Positions 23,070 through 34,603 of a stretch of 64,000 nucleotides of DNA are shown here, in pieces. Source of the DNA: Wolfiporia cocos (Eukaryota > Basidiomycota > Agaricomycetes > Polyporales > Phaeolaceae); NCBI GenBank assembly GCA_029448655.1, contig JACCLO010000005.1, positions 1,116,001 to 1,180,000 of the forward strand, in the 5' to 3' direction. The notes beneath the pieces are model-generated. The model worked only from the letters and a program-made list of their open reading frames with translations. It searched no databases and had not been told where the DNA came from. Within the stretch, counting starts at the first letter, position 1; each line of letters begins with the position of its first letter. The position numbers were made by a program, and so were the translations under genes.

Positions 23070-23979
23070 GATGCTGTGTGAGACGGGGCACAATTGTTGC
23101 AGTTGCAATGAGATGAATAGGATTTCAACTTGAATAAGGTTCAAACGGTCCTCAGAAGGTCGGGAATTGCTACAAATGGCAGTTCTGGATACGGATTAGT
23201 CCTGCCTTGCGAGCTGTGGCGCCGACATGCTTCATCGCTTGGAAAGGATATCTTTTGCCGTTGCCCATTTCTTGCCCCGCGCGATTAGATGTTCTACCGT
23301 TAGCTCATCACGGGGCGAGGGTGGCATTGTCAGGTACAGCGAGCCACCGCAGTGACGCTGCGCCACTCAACGCGGCCCGGCTGACACCAGCCGCCATGGG
23401 TCTCGCGAACATGGGTCTCGCGAACAAAGTAATCCGCAAGCATTGGGGTCGCCCTCGAGTATCGATAAGGCTAGCGAAGGGTTCACGCGCGTTGTAGCCA
23501 CTAGCTCGCCATGCTCTCGTTAGATAGCCAACGAACGAGACATGGCGTTAAAGTTGGACTGGCCTGGCCTTCTGGCTCCTATCTCATGCGCTCGGGCGGC
23601 GAGCATGAGACCACTCTTCCCTTCTCTCATCACCTAATACGTATGCGCAGTCGTGACGCCACCATTCAGTCAGGTGCAGATTGCCGTCGGAAAAAAGGTC
23701 AGCAGGTGTTAACGCAAGAACGCGCACCTCGTCACCTACCTCGCATTCACCGACCACCTTTTTTAAATTACGCTGCTGTGGGGACTCATTACACCTTATG
23801 ATACGTGAAAGGCGACGTCTCAAACACTCGTGTGACCACTTAACCGTTGATTCAATTGGGGATCTTGATATACAACTACAATTGGACCTGACCACTTCAC
23901 GCGCCACTTACATTACACGTCCATGAATGCCGAATCTATGCGAGATTGTGACTGATGATGATGATGCTTGCGGAATAAT
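23070..23979. other. Intergenic
   Basis: Between the MYND gene start and the end of the Stm1-like gene. A 15-bp tandem duplication (atgggtctcgcgaac twice) lies near 23397. No gene recognised. Confidence 0.35.
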
Positions 23980-24566
23980 TTAGACACTACTGATGGTGGA
24001 CGTCTGACGGGCATGTCAGCTGGTTGCCTCAGTGACCCCTATGAATAGCCACTCACCTCGGCGTCGGCGGTGATGGGGACGTTCCTGTTGGGGGGAGATA
24101 CAGAGACCGCGGCAGAAGTGCGCGCAATGCTGGAAAGGTCGATGTCTGAATAGTCACCGCGGGTTGTAGCTGAGCATCTTGATCGGAAGAATCGTGGAAC
24201 TGCCACTTACCAGGGCTTTTCAGGGCGCGCTTCCTGAACTCTCTGGCTTGCATCAGCTCTTCTTCGGTGAGAGAAGAAGTGCGGCGCGCCGCAGTGGGGC
24301 GTTCGACGGACTCTCTAGAACGGTCGACTGGGAGCGATGAGTGCACCGTGTGTACGAGTGGGCAAAGGACTCTTACCTCCAGCGTCCTGGAACTCGTCCT
24401 CTTCGTCGTATGTGGCGGCCTCCACGAAGTCGCGCTCGTGCCGGAGGTCGCCCCAGTTGTGAGGGCCAGCACCACGCTTGGGAATGTGCTTGTCCATGGC
24501 GTTCTTGGCCTCGGAGCGGTCCTTGGTGATCGCACGGGGGTATGTAGCGCGCTCTGTGCGAGTCAT
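23980..24566 (-). CDS. Stm1/HABP4-SERBP1-like ribosome- and mRNA-binding protein
   Basis: Four exons (24377-24566, 24211-24327, 24057-24169, 23980-24003) give 147 aa. MTRTERATYPRAITKDRSEA is followed by the family hallmark KHIPKRGAGPHNWGDL, close to the conserved GAG(R/P)xNWG motif of hyaluronan/mRNA-binding proteins. A TSSLTEEELMQAREFRKRAL helix comes next, then DIDLSSIARTSAAVSVSPP. The last exon, TSTISSV, is only eight codons including the stop. Relatives such as yeast Stm1 and SERBP1 associate with 80S ribosomes and preserve dormant ribosomes. Here that role is inferred from the motif. Intron phases agree across all four exons. Confidence 0.65.
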
Positions 24567-24673
24567 CTTGGACTAATGAAGAGTGTAATGCGGAGTATGA
24601 GTGCGTGGATGAAAAGGGGGTGGTGGATAATCGTCTTGAAGTGAGTGAGGACAGCCAGGGCCTGAAGGTGCAA

Positions 24674-24681
24674 TATTTATA
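24674..24681 (-). promoter_or_regulatory. TATA-like box upstream of the Stm1-like gene
   Basis: On the minus strand the sequence reads TATAAATA, about 108 bp upstream of the ATG at 24566. The position is plausible for a core promoter. Confidence 0.35.
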
Positions 24682-25366
24682 TGCGGCTGGTGCGAGCGCC
24701 ATCGCGCCACGAATGCTGGCTTCGGGTATTTTCGCTCGCGTGACCGCTGGAGGACAGGATCCGTAGACGGAGACTGGAATTGTTCGAGCCGCTTCTCGCC
24801 GTTTCTCATATTCCGTTCGAACAGTCTGGGTGCGCTGCCCGTCGTCTTGGTCGCGCGACTTCCTGCGGCATCAACAGCAACCGACCTTCTGCACCCACCG
24901 GCTCTATTCTTCGTGTCTGGAGGGTAAATTCCTAACCAAGAGCGTTTGCACGCGTCGTGCCGAAAAGGCGAAACAGCCGATGATCCAGCGATGACCTATG
25001 CGGGGAAGCGTGGGAACTTTCCATGAATCGCAGTGGAGATCTCCGGCTGCGGGCTGCATGCTCGGACCCCGGGAACCATGTCAGTGACCTCGGATACTAT
25101 GTTGGAAGGATCACAATTGGAATTGAGACAATTGAGTGAGTATATAAAGACATATTCTACAACACCAAGAATACAAGACTACATGGTAGTATACTACATG
25201 CTATTACTCTGATTACGCACAACAACAGCGACAGCGATTCGACAGCAAGATAACATCTTATACACACTATATGCGATATCGATATCAGTGTCCATTCTTC
25301 ATAACCAGTGCATGGGCTCAAGAGAAGATGAGAAATAAGTAATCAGTGCGTCGAGCACTTCCTGCA
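24682..25366. other. Intergenic
   Basis: Promoter side of the Stm1-like gene and downstream of CDC14. No coding sequence recognised. Confidence 0.35.
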
Positions 25367-27325
25367 TCACGCGACGCCCCATACGTTCTCCCCGCCTACA
25401 CCCGCGACAAGCGCGTCCACGTTCCCCAGCATCGTACCTAAGAGCGCCTTCTTCTCCGCCGTGGTCCGCGCGACGGACCGCTTGTCTATAGTTGCGCTCT
25501 TGGAATACGGCCCGCCTCCATTGGCTTGCTTGCGGGTGGCGGGTGTCAAACTCACCGCATCCACGCTGCTCTGCGCGCGGCGGTGCCTGTGAGGAGTAGC
25601 AGGAGGATGCGTCTGTCCCTCTCCAGACAAACTCTGCTCCAAAATAGACTCGCTTCTTCCCGATAGGACCGATTGTCCACGGGTCTGAGATGATGGAGCC
25701 CATGGCGTGTCATCCTGCGAGGACGTGCTGCCGCGGTACAGCAATTTGGGCTGTGGCGTGCTGTTCGGCCTGTCCGCAACAACGCCCAGGCGGGATATCT
25801 GTGCCTTTTTCGGGGTCATTGGCACGTAGTCGATATCCGTTCGGAACGTTGCGGGGGAGCGTGGCTGCTGCGCGGGTTCACTAGACAGGATGTTGATGCG
25901 GGGCGACGGTGCCAGCACCGACGCGGAGACTTTTGTGGGCGGGTCTGGAGGGGTATACATAGCGAGGGAGGGATAGTTGGAGTCCTCTGAGGGGCGGCGG
26001 GAGGAATAAACTGAGGTGGCTGCCGTGGATACAGAGGAGCTGGAAGAAAAGAGAGATGAGACACTCGAGGTGCTCGAAGTGGACGAGTTTCTGGAAGAGG
26101 GCAAATGCGTGGGGCGATGCGCGGATCTGGGGCGGTTTTCTCTCGACGAAGGTGAAAGCTTTGGGCTCATGTTTGGGGTGACTGATGGAGTAGAAGATGG
26201 CAGCACTGGGTTTGTCTCATCCATCAAATACCAATATAGAAATTCTAGGCATTTCATCCTACAAGCCAGTGATAAGGTCAATCTCCCTGGAATTGTGAAA
26301 GGACTCACCTGCTTTCTCGCGGCGTACCTGGCCTTCTCAGAATCTTCACTACCGCATGGAGGCCTTTACATTCTTCAAATACACGTAGAGATGACGAAGA
26401 GTCGACAAGAATACATAGGAGGGTGTCAATGATCGCAGATGCAAGAGTCTGGGAAGATACACTTTCTTCCCCATTTGTGGCACCATTTCTATCGGTATGT
26501 TGTGAACCACCGGGGGGGATTGCATTGGTGCACGCAGTCGGTGGCATGGTAGAGACGATGTGGCGCGAGGTCAATAGGATATCAATTAAGATCTGGAGCA
26601 TCAATATGCAAAAGAATGAGTGCTTCCATGAATGTCGTACATAACCAGACTTACCTGTAGAGCATATTGACGACCAAGATACTGCTTGCTCGCTCTATGC
26701 ATGAGTGCCACACCTTGTACAACTGACAATGCCTGTATCAAATATCCAGATAACTCGGAGGCCTCTAACTGCCTCTCGTCTGAATGCAACAGGCAGAGCG
26801 CTTAAAAGGGATTGTGGCGCACGATAAACTGTGGCGCACTTACAATCTGCAGAGGACCTGTTCGTGAGATGGTCCAGTCGCAGGGAAGCAGAGGCCATCC
26901 AGGACAGCATCCGAGTTACGACTGTGCGCCGTCAGCAACGATGAAGCCCCAGACAGCAACGTGCTCACCATTGCATTTGAACGAGTCCTGCAATCGTACA
27001 AAATCCAGCAGCCGGTGAGCGGCCTCTTCCGTGTGTTGCGTACAGAACTCCGCGAGGAGACGTTCTACGGAAGAGATAATCTCCCCCGCGCGCCTGGCCG
27101 GCGTTCGCGTAGATACCAGCTGTAGCCGGCCGATCTCAGCCCCGATCGCGTCCTTACGCGAGGCCGCAAGGCACGTACCTCGTCCAGACAGTCCTGAAGC
27201 GAGTTCTCCATCTCCGTCGCCGCGGAGAGCGTGTGCTTGCTCATCGGTTGCACCTGTGTGGCTCTCCGCGCTGCGAGTGCGGTGAATGTTGGCAGGTCAA
27301 CCTGAACCGGTGCAGAGCGAGACAT
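25367..27325 (-). CDS. CDC14: Cdc14-family component of the septation initiation network
   Basis: Six exons (27179-27325, 26969-27119, 26844-26921, 26655-26779, 26309-26592, 25367-26258) sum to 558 aa. This is the fungal SIN scaffold Cdc14 (S. pombe naming, partner of Sid1 kinase), not the Cdc14 phosphatase. It acts at the spindle pole body to trigger septation. Family blocks are SLQDCLDE, SSVERLLAEFCTQHTEEAA, QALSVVQGVALMHRASKQYL, IIDTLLCILVDSSSSLRVFE, VVKILRRPGTPRESR and MKCLEFLYWYLMDET. The long C-terminal half is Ser/Pro-rich and probably phosphorylated, ending in a helix with TTAEKKALLGTMLGNVDALV. The 59-nt first intron uses the acceptor CTACAG at 27120. A nearer AG would need an implausible 26-nt intron. 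Confidence 0.8.
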
Positions 27326-27513
27326 GATTCGGGTCCGACCCAATTACGTAATGGACTCTCGGACATTGATTCTTGACGCGTCCCACGTGACTGGCCCGGT
27401 CACGCTGCGCTTGCGGAGCTCCGCCGTATTTGCGGCTTGAAGCAGCGGTCATGTCGTGCTTTCGCGCCGGAGTTTCTCACTGCGCGAGCGCACCTTAGTC
27501 TCTAACCATCACC
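27326..27513. promoter_or_regulatory. Bidirectional promoter, CDC14 / FAH-family gene
   Basis: Only 188 bp separate the divergent start codons at 27325 (minus) and 27514 (plus), so the two genes must share promoter sequence. Confidence 0.5.
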
Positions 27514-28800
27514 ATGGCCCCCATTAGAACCGTACGCTATACTGAGCATCCTTGTGGCGGGCGCGAGACTGACTGATTTTAGCAATGGACGCGCTTGATC
27601 CGCTTTGTGGCGGTAGAGACCGGCCAGGTCCACCTCGGAGAGCCGGTTGACCCCAACCAGGATGGTGTGTTGAAGCCGTGCTTTGACTGTAGGCTTGCAG
27701 CTGACGGCCTCGCACGCAGTTGGGCTGGACTACCAGCAGAAGAAGCTGATCTGCGCGTATGAGATCCTCGGCTCAGCGACCGACCCCGCGGCACAGGTCA
27801 CCAAGCTCGTGCTCACCGTGAAGGAGCTGCTCGCGCCGCTTGCGCGCGACCAGGTCGGCGGCATTGTGCGCTGCTTGGGTCTGAACTACGCCGACCACGC
27901 GGTCAGTCCCTTTCGCTCTCGCATTGCTAGCCGTTCTCACGTCTCGCTCCCAGATCGAAGCCAACCTCCAGAAGCCTTCGTAAGCTGCTTCACACAGCTG
28001 TTGTGGAACAATGGTTGAACAGCTGCAGCGTGCCTGTCATCTTCTACAAGGCGCCCACTACACTCATTGGCCCTGGGGCTGTTGTGACGGTCCCCAAGAT
28101 CGCGCAGCCTGCCCATGAGCATTTGCCTGACTACGAGGTCGAGCTAGTCATTGTAATTGGGAAGGCTGCAAAGGACGTTTCGGAGGCTGATGCTCTGGAC
28201 TATGTTTTGGGATATACTGGTGCAAACGATGTGAGTTTCCTGACTGTCCCGCACAGAATGGGTGGCTGAAACGGTCCTATAGGTTTCCTTCCGTAAGCTT
28301 CAGCTGTCTGCAGGAGGAGGTCAATGGGGCTTCTCGAAGAGCTTTGGTTGGTGATCTTTCTGCCGTGTTGTATTCTTCAATGACATGGCTTATAGACGAC
28401 ACAAACCCAATCGGCCCATGCATTGTTGCCGCCAGTGCTATCCCGGATCCTCAGCGCGTGCCGCTCAAATGCGTTGTCAATGGCCAGACTCTGCAGAACG
28501 GCAGCACTGCGTAAGCATGGACCCCGAGATAGTCTACACATACAAAATGCTGATATCGTACATTTCCGCAGCGACCAGATCTTCAACGTCCGCCAGACCA
28601 TTGCGTACCTCTCGCAAGGCACGACGCTCCTTCCGGGTTCGCTCATCCTGACTGGTACTCCAGCGGGAGTTGGCTTTGTCAAAAAGCCTCCCCTCTACCT
28701 CAAGGGTGGTGACAACATGCACGTCTGGCTCGGAAACGGCATCGGAACCCTTGCCAACCTGGTCGTGGAGGAGGATGCGAAGGTGAAAGCGAAGCTGTAG
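27514..28800 (+). CDS. Fumarylacetoacetate hydrolase (FAH) family protein
   Basis: Eight exons (27514-27531, 27583-27664, 27720-27901, 27954-27979, 28029-28230, 28283-28346, 28396-28510, 28572-28800) give 305 aa. RLIRFVAVETGQVHLGEP is the usual start. RCLGLNYADHA and PVIFYKAPTTLIGPG follow. Then come PDYEVELVIVIGK (the Glu-x-Glu metal site), GYTGANDVSFRK, FDDTNPIGPCIVAA and LPGSLILTGTPAGVGF. This layout matches the FAHD1/FAHD2-type branch (acylpyruvase or oxaloacetate decarboxylase activities). The precise substrate cannot be read from sequence. The second exon ends at 27664 and the third starts at 27720, giving NQDVGLDYQQKK; a closer AG would require a 28-nt intron. Confidence 0.85.
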
Positions 28801-29053
28801 GTGCTTGGTGTCGGAGTATCATAACTAAGTCTGTACCACACGATGTGCTCGGAACACACACTAGCATTTGTACTTTATCACGTTCATTGAGGAGGAAGAC
28901 TCATCAATCGAGTTGCACTGCGCTCGGCCACGTGATCGCGTGTCGCACCGCGCCAACTGGGCGCTTGCGTGCTTGCAATGCTGAGCCACCTTGGACAACT
29001 ACGCTCACCTACCGCCTCATTACTACCACACCAAGACGTCGTCGCCTGCTGGT

Positions 29054-30410
29054 ATGAGTACCTTTAGAAATACGTACCTGGAGGGTACGGCACCGCCGGA
29101 ACCGCCTCCCTCCGTGGCCTCGTCCGTGAAGATGGCCCCCAGCACGACTAAGAAGGCGCTCGCGGACACGCCGAGCACGCGGGACTACAAGTACACGCAG
29201 GAGATATCACAGATGATGTTTGTATTTGGGGAGGTACAGGATCCGAATAATGAGACGGTGTGCTTGGTGGAGGACATCGTGCGGAGTCAGCTCATTGAAT
29301 TGGCGCGTGGAACCCATATGCAGCGGAGGGAAACATCCCCTGACGGATAGCGTTGTGCAGATTGTCCAGGCGCGGATGCTGGCCAACCGCCGCGGTGCGC
29401 GGTACCTCTCAGCAGAGGACTTGATCTTCCTCATTAGGCATGACAGAGCGAAGGTGAACCGGTTGCGTACCTATCTCTCGTGGAAGGACGTGCGGAAGCA
29501 TGCCAAGGATTCCGGAGGCGATGGCGGCGGAGGCGTTGAAGTTGAAGCGCTCGAGGATGGAGCAGATGGTATGACCCGTAGTACTATAATCCGTTACGGT
29601 GATCTGACAATCTGAGACCACAGACAAGTTGACGGCCAAAGCACAGAAGATCACTATCAAGCTGCCTTGGGAGATCATGACTATCTACTCGGACGTCCTG
29701 CAAACGGACGATGAAGAGGACGAAGACGACATCGAGGCGCACGAAGCCTCCATTCAGCGCTTGAAGGTCAGTGCACGCAGATGATATTGTAGCGGGGAGG
29801 CTTATGGGACGTAATGTGCAGGAAGCGGACGATGCGACAAGACAGATGACCCGAGAAGAGTACCAGCATTACTCTGACTGTCGCCAAGCCTCTTTTACCT
29901 ACCGCAAAGGTATTGTATTACCCTTCACGTTCCATGATGGACCCATAATTTGGATGCTCCTTAGCGAAACGGTTCCGTGAGTTCCTGAACCTTCCCCCGT
30001 CACTCGACCTCAAGGCCAACGACGACACCGTCGACATCGTCGGTTTCCTCGCTTTTGAGATGGTACGGTCTCTCACTATCGCCGGGCTCGAGGTCAAGAA
30101 GTCGCTCGAGGAGTCCTACCTTCGCGAAGATCACCATGCGTCGCCCGTATTGGGCAAGCGCAAGGTAGGCTCTGGACATGGCGGAGACGCGAAGCGTATG
30201 CGCCGCGAGGATTCGCCAGAGCGCGATGCAGATTCGCCGCTGCCAGCGTGCTCGCTCTTCCTACCTCCGCCTGAAGCGCGCACGTCCCTTCGCCCTGAGC
30301 ACATCCAGGACGCCTTCGCGCGCATGCAGGCGGACTGGGCACACCGCCGGTCTGCCGGCTTGCGTAACTGGCGTGGAGGACTGATTCGCACTACCGTCAG
30401 CCTCATCTGA
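29054..30410 (+). CDS. SPT3: SAGA complex subunit Spt3
   Basis: Five exons (29054-29302, 29361-29568, 29624-29766, 29822-29909, 29965-30410) yield 377 aa. Spt3 helps SAGA deliver TBP to promoters through two histone-fold-like halves. The first half shows [32 protein letters not shown], then [20 protein letters not shown] and [16 protein letters not shown]. The second shows [34 protein letters not shown] and [20 protein letters not shown]. An acidic linker lies between and a Pro/Arg-rich tail follows. The first intron begins with GC (ttg|gcgcgt) if the conserved phase is kept, so it would be a GC-AG intron. The ATG at 29054 is the first in frame after an upstream stop at 28982. Confidence 0.88.
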
Positions 30411-30574
30411 CCTTCTTTTCTCATGTGCATGCTCAGCTGTCGTGCTTTCCTGCTTTGTAACTTATCATCCCATGGAATGTCCGCTCGTTTTCCGATCTAT
30501 TGTACATCTACTATATACTGTGTACAATGTTGCTTTTGATTCCTGCCCAATTTTCAGCACATTCCGTGAACGCT

Positions 30575-32193
30575 CTAAAACAGCAACGACGCAGCGACGT
30601 CGATATTCCCGCCCGCCACGTCTAGCGATTGTATCGCCATCTCCCTTGTCGCGCCCAGGCCCATGAGGGTCTCTATTGCCTGCTCAGGATGCCGTGATTG
30701 TGCCACAGGGCCTCCCACCGCACCCACTGGCGCGGGGGCCGCACCCAGGGTGTGTCCCGAACCCGGGAAGCTTGCCCCAGAGCTAGATCCCGAAGGGCCA
30801 GATGAGGGCGTGGTCTCAGTGAACCCCGGCGGTGGACCGTCGGCCGTGTTGCGCGCGTGCGCGGGGAGCTCGTGCTCGGGCAGGAAGCCCACCTCGCGCC
30901 CTTGGATGCGGAGGACGTTCTTCTCGAGGTCGATGCACGCTTGATGTGCCTTGAGCATGTCGAGCCCGAAGAGGAGGTCGACATTTCGGCCCTGCAGAGT
31001 GCATTGAGTGATTGTAGATTGTGAGAAGAGTACGAGAGCTTACCTCCATGACTGTGAAAGAACATGGCAAGAATAGATCTGCAAGTTTGAGCTGTGCGCT
31101 GTGTATACGCCCGATGATCTTGGCGCTACCGACGCCGACAGCGTAGCCTTGGAACCGCTCGTCCAGTAATCGCATGATACTGCATAGCAGGTTCGATGAG
31201 CCTACCTCCATAGTAAGGAATACGCCACCTACCCGCATGCTTCTGCACACTCCGGGCTCACTGAGGATGGTTGTCTGAGGCTGAACCTGAGGAATAAGGG
31301 AAGCGTTACGCACTGATTGTTGACTGTGCCCCGCTATCTACGAAAGCTTTCACGGGATGTCCGTTCACTTCGACGGGGATGCTACAAGCACCTTAGAGCT
31401 GATAGCAAGGGGCTCAGCAGATTCAGAGCTTACTAGAGCATAGTCACCCGTCCAAATGCTTCAGGTGAATATTCCAGCGCACGCTCAAAGTTCTCCATTA
31501 CCGCCTGCTGACGGATTGCCTCCTCGATGCGTCGCTGCGCCTCGATATCGTAAGGGTTGGCTTCGAGCGCAGCAATATCGCGTTCTGTCTCATTCTGCCG
31601 TTGTCGGTGTTGCCGTAGCAATGCGGCAAAGCGTCCGGGGTCGGATTGTGCAGCTGCATATAACTCGGGATTCGTCTGTTCATGTTCCACACTCGATGTC
31701 AAGGGACTAGGCAAAACAAGAGAGAGAACAGACCGCCTGAAGCTGGTTCATGAGCGCAGGATCGCCGAGTATCTGCAGGCGCATCATCTCCGCGTCTTGT
31801 TCGGCACTCCTGCGAGAGTGTCAGAGTGGCGGGGGCGAAACAGCCTAGTGGCACGACGCACTGTCCTGCAATACTGACTCTGCGCCGGAGGAGCAGCATC
31901 GCCTTGTCGCCCAGACCACATTCCAGCATCGTCGCTTTCGGGTTGTTGAGATCGCGACCCTCGAAGTGTATGCTCTGTTCGTTCACCGGGATGCCGGACT
32001 GAGGACATTGTACAGCGGGGTAGTGATCGGACAACACGCAATGTAGTGGGATCGCGTCAGATCGTGTTTAGGGATGTACGCTGGACCTACTCACCTCAGC
32101 TTCGAGCAGTGCCATCACGTTCTCGAGCTCCATGTGCGGGTCGATCTCGACCGAGAACGACTGACCGAGGTCGGTCACGAAGGTCAGCTCCAT
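30575..32193 (-). CDS. DDI1: Ubiquitin-receptor aspartic protease Ddi1
   Basis: Eight exons (32095-32193, 31862-31998, 31734-31809, 31434-31675, 31314-31381, 31233-31260, 31044-31179, 30575-30991) give 400 aa. An N-terminal ubiquitin-like domain ([18 protein letters not shown], then [14 protein letters not shown]) is followed by a helical region ([18 protein letters not shown]). The retroviral-type aspartic protease domain then carries the catalytic [20 protein letters not shown] at about residues 193-210 and [17 protein letters not shown]. The C-terminus is a UBA domain, [20 protein letters not shown], ending in DVAASLLF. Ddi1 shuttles ubiquitylated cargo to, or cleaves it for, the proteasome. 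The catalytic Asp-Ser-Gly is present. Exon 6 is only 28 nt. Confidence 0.88.
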
Positions 32194-32786
32194 GGTGGAC
32201 TTGGGTCAAGCGCGAGTTTACGCCCTAGTCTGAGGGGAAAGTTGTGGGAGCCTCGAGGCAATGTGAGTAGCAGGACAAGGACAAGTTTCGGGTATTAACT
32301 GCTCGGAGGTCGAGCTGGCCGAGGTCAGTTTCGGATCCCAATCTGGCGCTGTCGATCCGAGAAGCTGTTCCGAGGTGGCGAATAGCGTCTAATACGTAGA
32401 TACAGAGAGCCTTATATACAACAGCGCAGAGGATTGCGTGTACAGGACGCGTAAGTGACAGTGTAAGGACACGGGGAGTACATGATCGTAAATGACAAAC
32501 GCATTCAGACCGCGCGACCGCGTGGAACGTGCTAGAATGCAGTATGCGTCCCAGACGCGCAGCAGGGTATCAACTAGCGGGCACTGCGCCTTCCATTCAG
32601 CATGCTGCGAGCAACAAAAGATGAGCTGCACGAGAAGCCATCAGCTGACTGCAGATGAACCACGTTATATACCACCACTCACTGTCGCGACCCTCCGACA
32701 CGCACGTTCGACGACATTGCGCTCTCGAGAGCAGACGCAGACAAGCTAGCATCTATGGGTGTCCGTAGGTTTACATAAATGCAAAG
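32194..32786. other. Intergenic upstream of DDI1
   Basis: Promoter side of DDI1 and downstream of ATG29. Nothing recognised as coding. Confidence 0.35.
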
Positions 32787-34271
32787 TCAAGACTGAAGAG
32801 ACCCACCGCTCAAATCACTAAAGCTTGATGCCTCACTTCCCTGCGAGCTGACTCTCCCATCCATGTTCAGCGTCTGAGCTGTATCCCCCTTCCATCCGGA
32901 TGTTCCAGTAGGGCCTGCCCTCACTTGTCCCTGTGCTTTGCCATGAAACACAACCGGTGGACTGCTTGACTTTCCCGGAGGGCTCAAGTGGCGCGGAATT
33001 GGCGAGGCAAGACGTGGCGACGACGGCGTAGGCGATACTGACTCCTCGTACGTCCGCATGTAGTGCGCGCGCGAATCAGGGTGCGACCGCCAGCGCATGG
33101 TTGGATGTGTGTTCGGCGGGGAAGAGGGAGTCGACCCTGGTGGCGAGCGCGAGCTCACGCTCAGGCTCGACAGGCTCTGCTGGCTCTTCGATGTTCTTCC
33201 TTGCGCGCTTGATACCGATGCGGACGACGTTGACAGCGGGCGTGCTCGACCGCGATCTTTCGCCTGCACCTTGCCTTTGTCTTTGCTCACAGATGTTACG
33301 AGCCCCAGTGTGTCTCTTGTCATCATCAGCTGCAGCTTGCGTAGCTTCTCATCCAGCTCTTTCTGTTCCTCTGCGCGTCGCTCCTCTTCTTCCCTTCCTG
33401 TTTCCTCCTCTTCCTCACTCTCGTCGCTCTCTTCGTCGTCCCCGACTATCCCGTTCCCATCCCGTGACCCCTCCTCGGATGCTGTATGCGACGATGTCGG
33501 AGAGAGCGGGCGGTGGGGAGATACACGACTCCTCCGTGGGCCTTGTAACGTGAGCGTTGAAGACGAAGAGACTTTCTTCGAGGGCCTCGGTGGTGTCGCA
33601 GACGTACCATGCCCATTCGGCAGGACAGAGCTTATATGCGCACCAGTGGCCGACCGCTGACTCGGGTTGCGCACCATCGACCCGCGGCGCGAGCGGATGC
33701 TAGAATTCTGTCCGAGCGAGCTGAGACGCGCGCGCACGCCCAGCGGGCGCGTCGGGGTAGATGTCGACAGCCTCCTGGAGGCAACCTCGGAGACGCGGGA
33801 GAAGTACTCGTTCGCATTCGCGCTAGACGGGTGGGCGGAATGCGGCTGCTGTGAGAGAGTCGGCGCAGACGGGAAGGCGACGGGGGGACTAAGCGCGCCG
33901 CGGATGCCCTGCAGGCCGCGGAGGTCTTCCTCGTAGCGCGTCTGCGCGCGGTGCAGGAGGTACGGGAGAGGCACCTGGAGGTGCGCGGCGAGGCCCTTCC
34001 CTGTGCCAGCGGATGTCAATCGCTTAGCGGCCGGGCGGCCTGGCTACTCACAGTCGGTGCCGGCGCCCTCGATTGCACGCGACTTTGCAATGACCTCCCA
34101 GAGGATGTGCTCCTTCTCCGCGTTCCATTCTACCTAGACTTTCCGGGGATGGTTTTCAGGAGGCTGTGGCTCAGAGGACAGGATACGCACTCTAGGAGGG
34201 TCGGGGGGCGAATTCTCTGGGCGGTTGTAAGGTAGGCGTACGATGACGCGAACCGAGGTCGCAGGAGCCAT
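32787..34271 (-). CDS. ATG29: Autophagy-related protein 29
   Basis: Three exons (34191-34271, 34052-34133, 32787-34000) give 458 aa. MAPATSVRVIVRLPYNRPEN, VEWNAEKEHILWEVIAKSRA, DWKGLAAHLQVPLPYLLHRA and QTRYEEDLRGLQGIRGAL form the conserved Atg29 N-terminal domain. The rest is a long Ser/Pro-rich, presumably disordered tail. It has an acidic Glu patch (ESDEEEE-type, near codon 230) and the helix EEQKELDEKLRKLQLMM. In yeast, Atg29 joins Atg17 and Atg31 at the pre-autophagosomal structure. The first intron starts GTGCGT at 34190, and the second exon ends inside the conserved Asp-Trp. Confidence 0.8.
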
Positions 34272-34603
34272 TCTATACTAGAGGACGAAAGGCAAATAGT
34301 CACAGATGCTCAATGCAAGGACATTGAGGTGGAAGCCTAAAGAGCTGTGAATGCAATGTGATAGTGACTTCACCGCTGATAGCCTGGAGCGATCTGAGAT
34401 ACCCTAAAGGCCTAATAAAGCAGGGACGGCGTAACATTTTCAGTGATCATCGATCTCTGTCTGTAGGCTATCTGATACATAGAAAGGCCTCGCGCCAGCC
34501 TCGTCAACCAGCTGAACGTCGCATGCATCCGACAGACTGTTAGCGTCTGCTTCTTGGTGTGTAATCTTGCTGTGTTGCTGTGAAGCGGCGCCGATCTACA
34601 ACC
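34272..34603. promoter_or_regulatory. Divergent intergenic region, ATG29 / YIH1
   Basis: A 332-bp spacer between divergent start codons. No coding sequence or clear TATA box. Confidence 0.4.

Noticed and set aside
27180..27205. 26-nt intron in CDC14
   Set aside because: It gives a seemingly open frame but is far shorter than any other intron here. The next AG (CTACAG) gives a 59-nt intron and better family agreement.
27665..27692. 28-nt intron in the FAH-family gene
   Set aside because: Too short to be spliced. The 55-nt alternative ending at 27719 restores the expected sequence.
33097..33660. 187-codon plus-strand open frame opposite ATG29
   Set aside because: It is a shadow of the Ser-rich coding strand of ATG29 (Ser codons read in antisense) with no domain.
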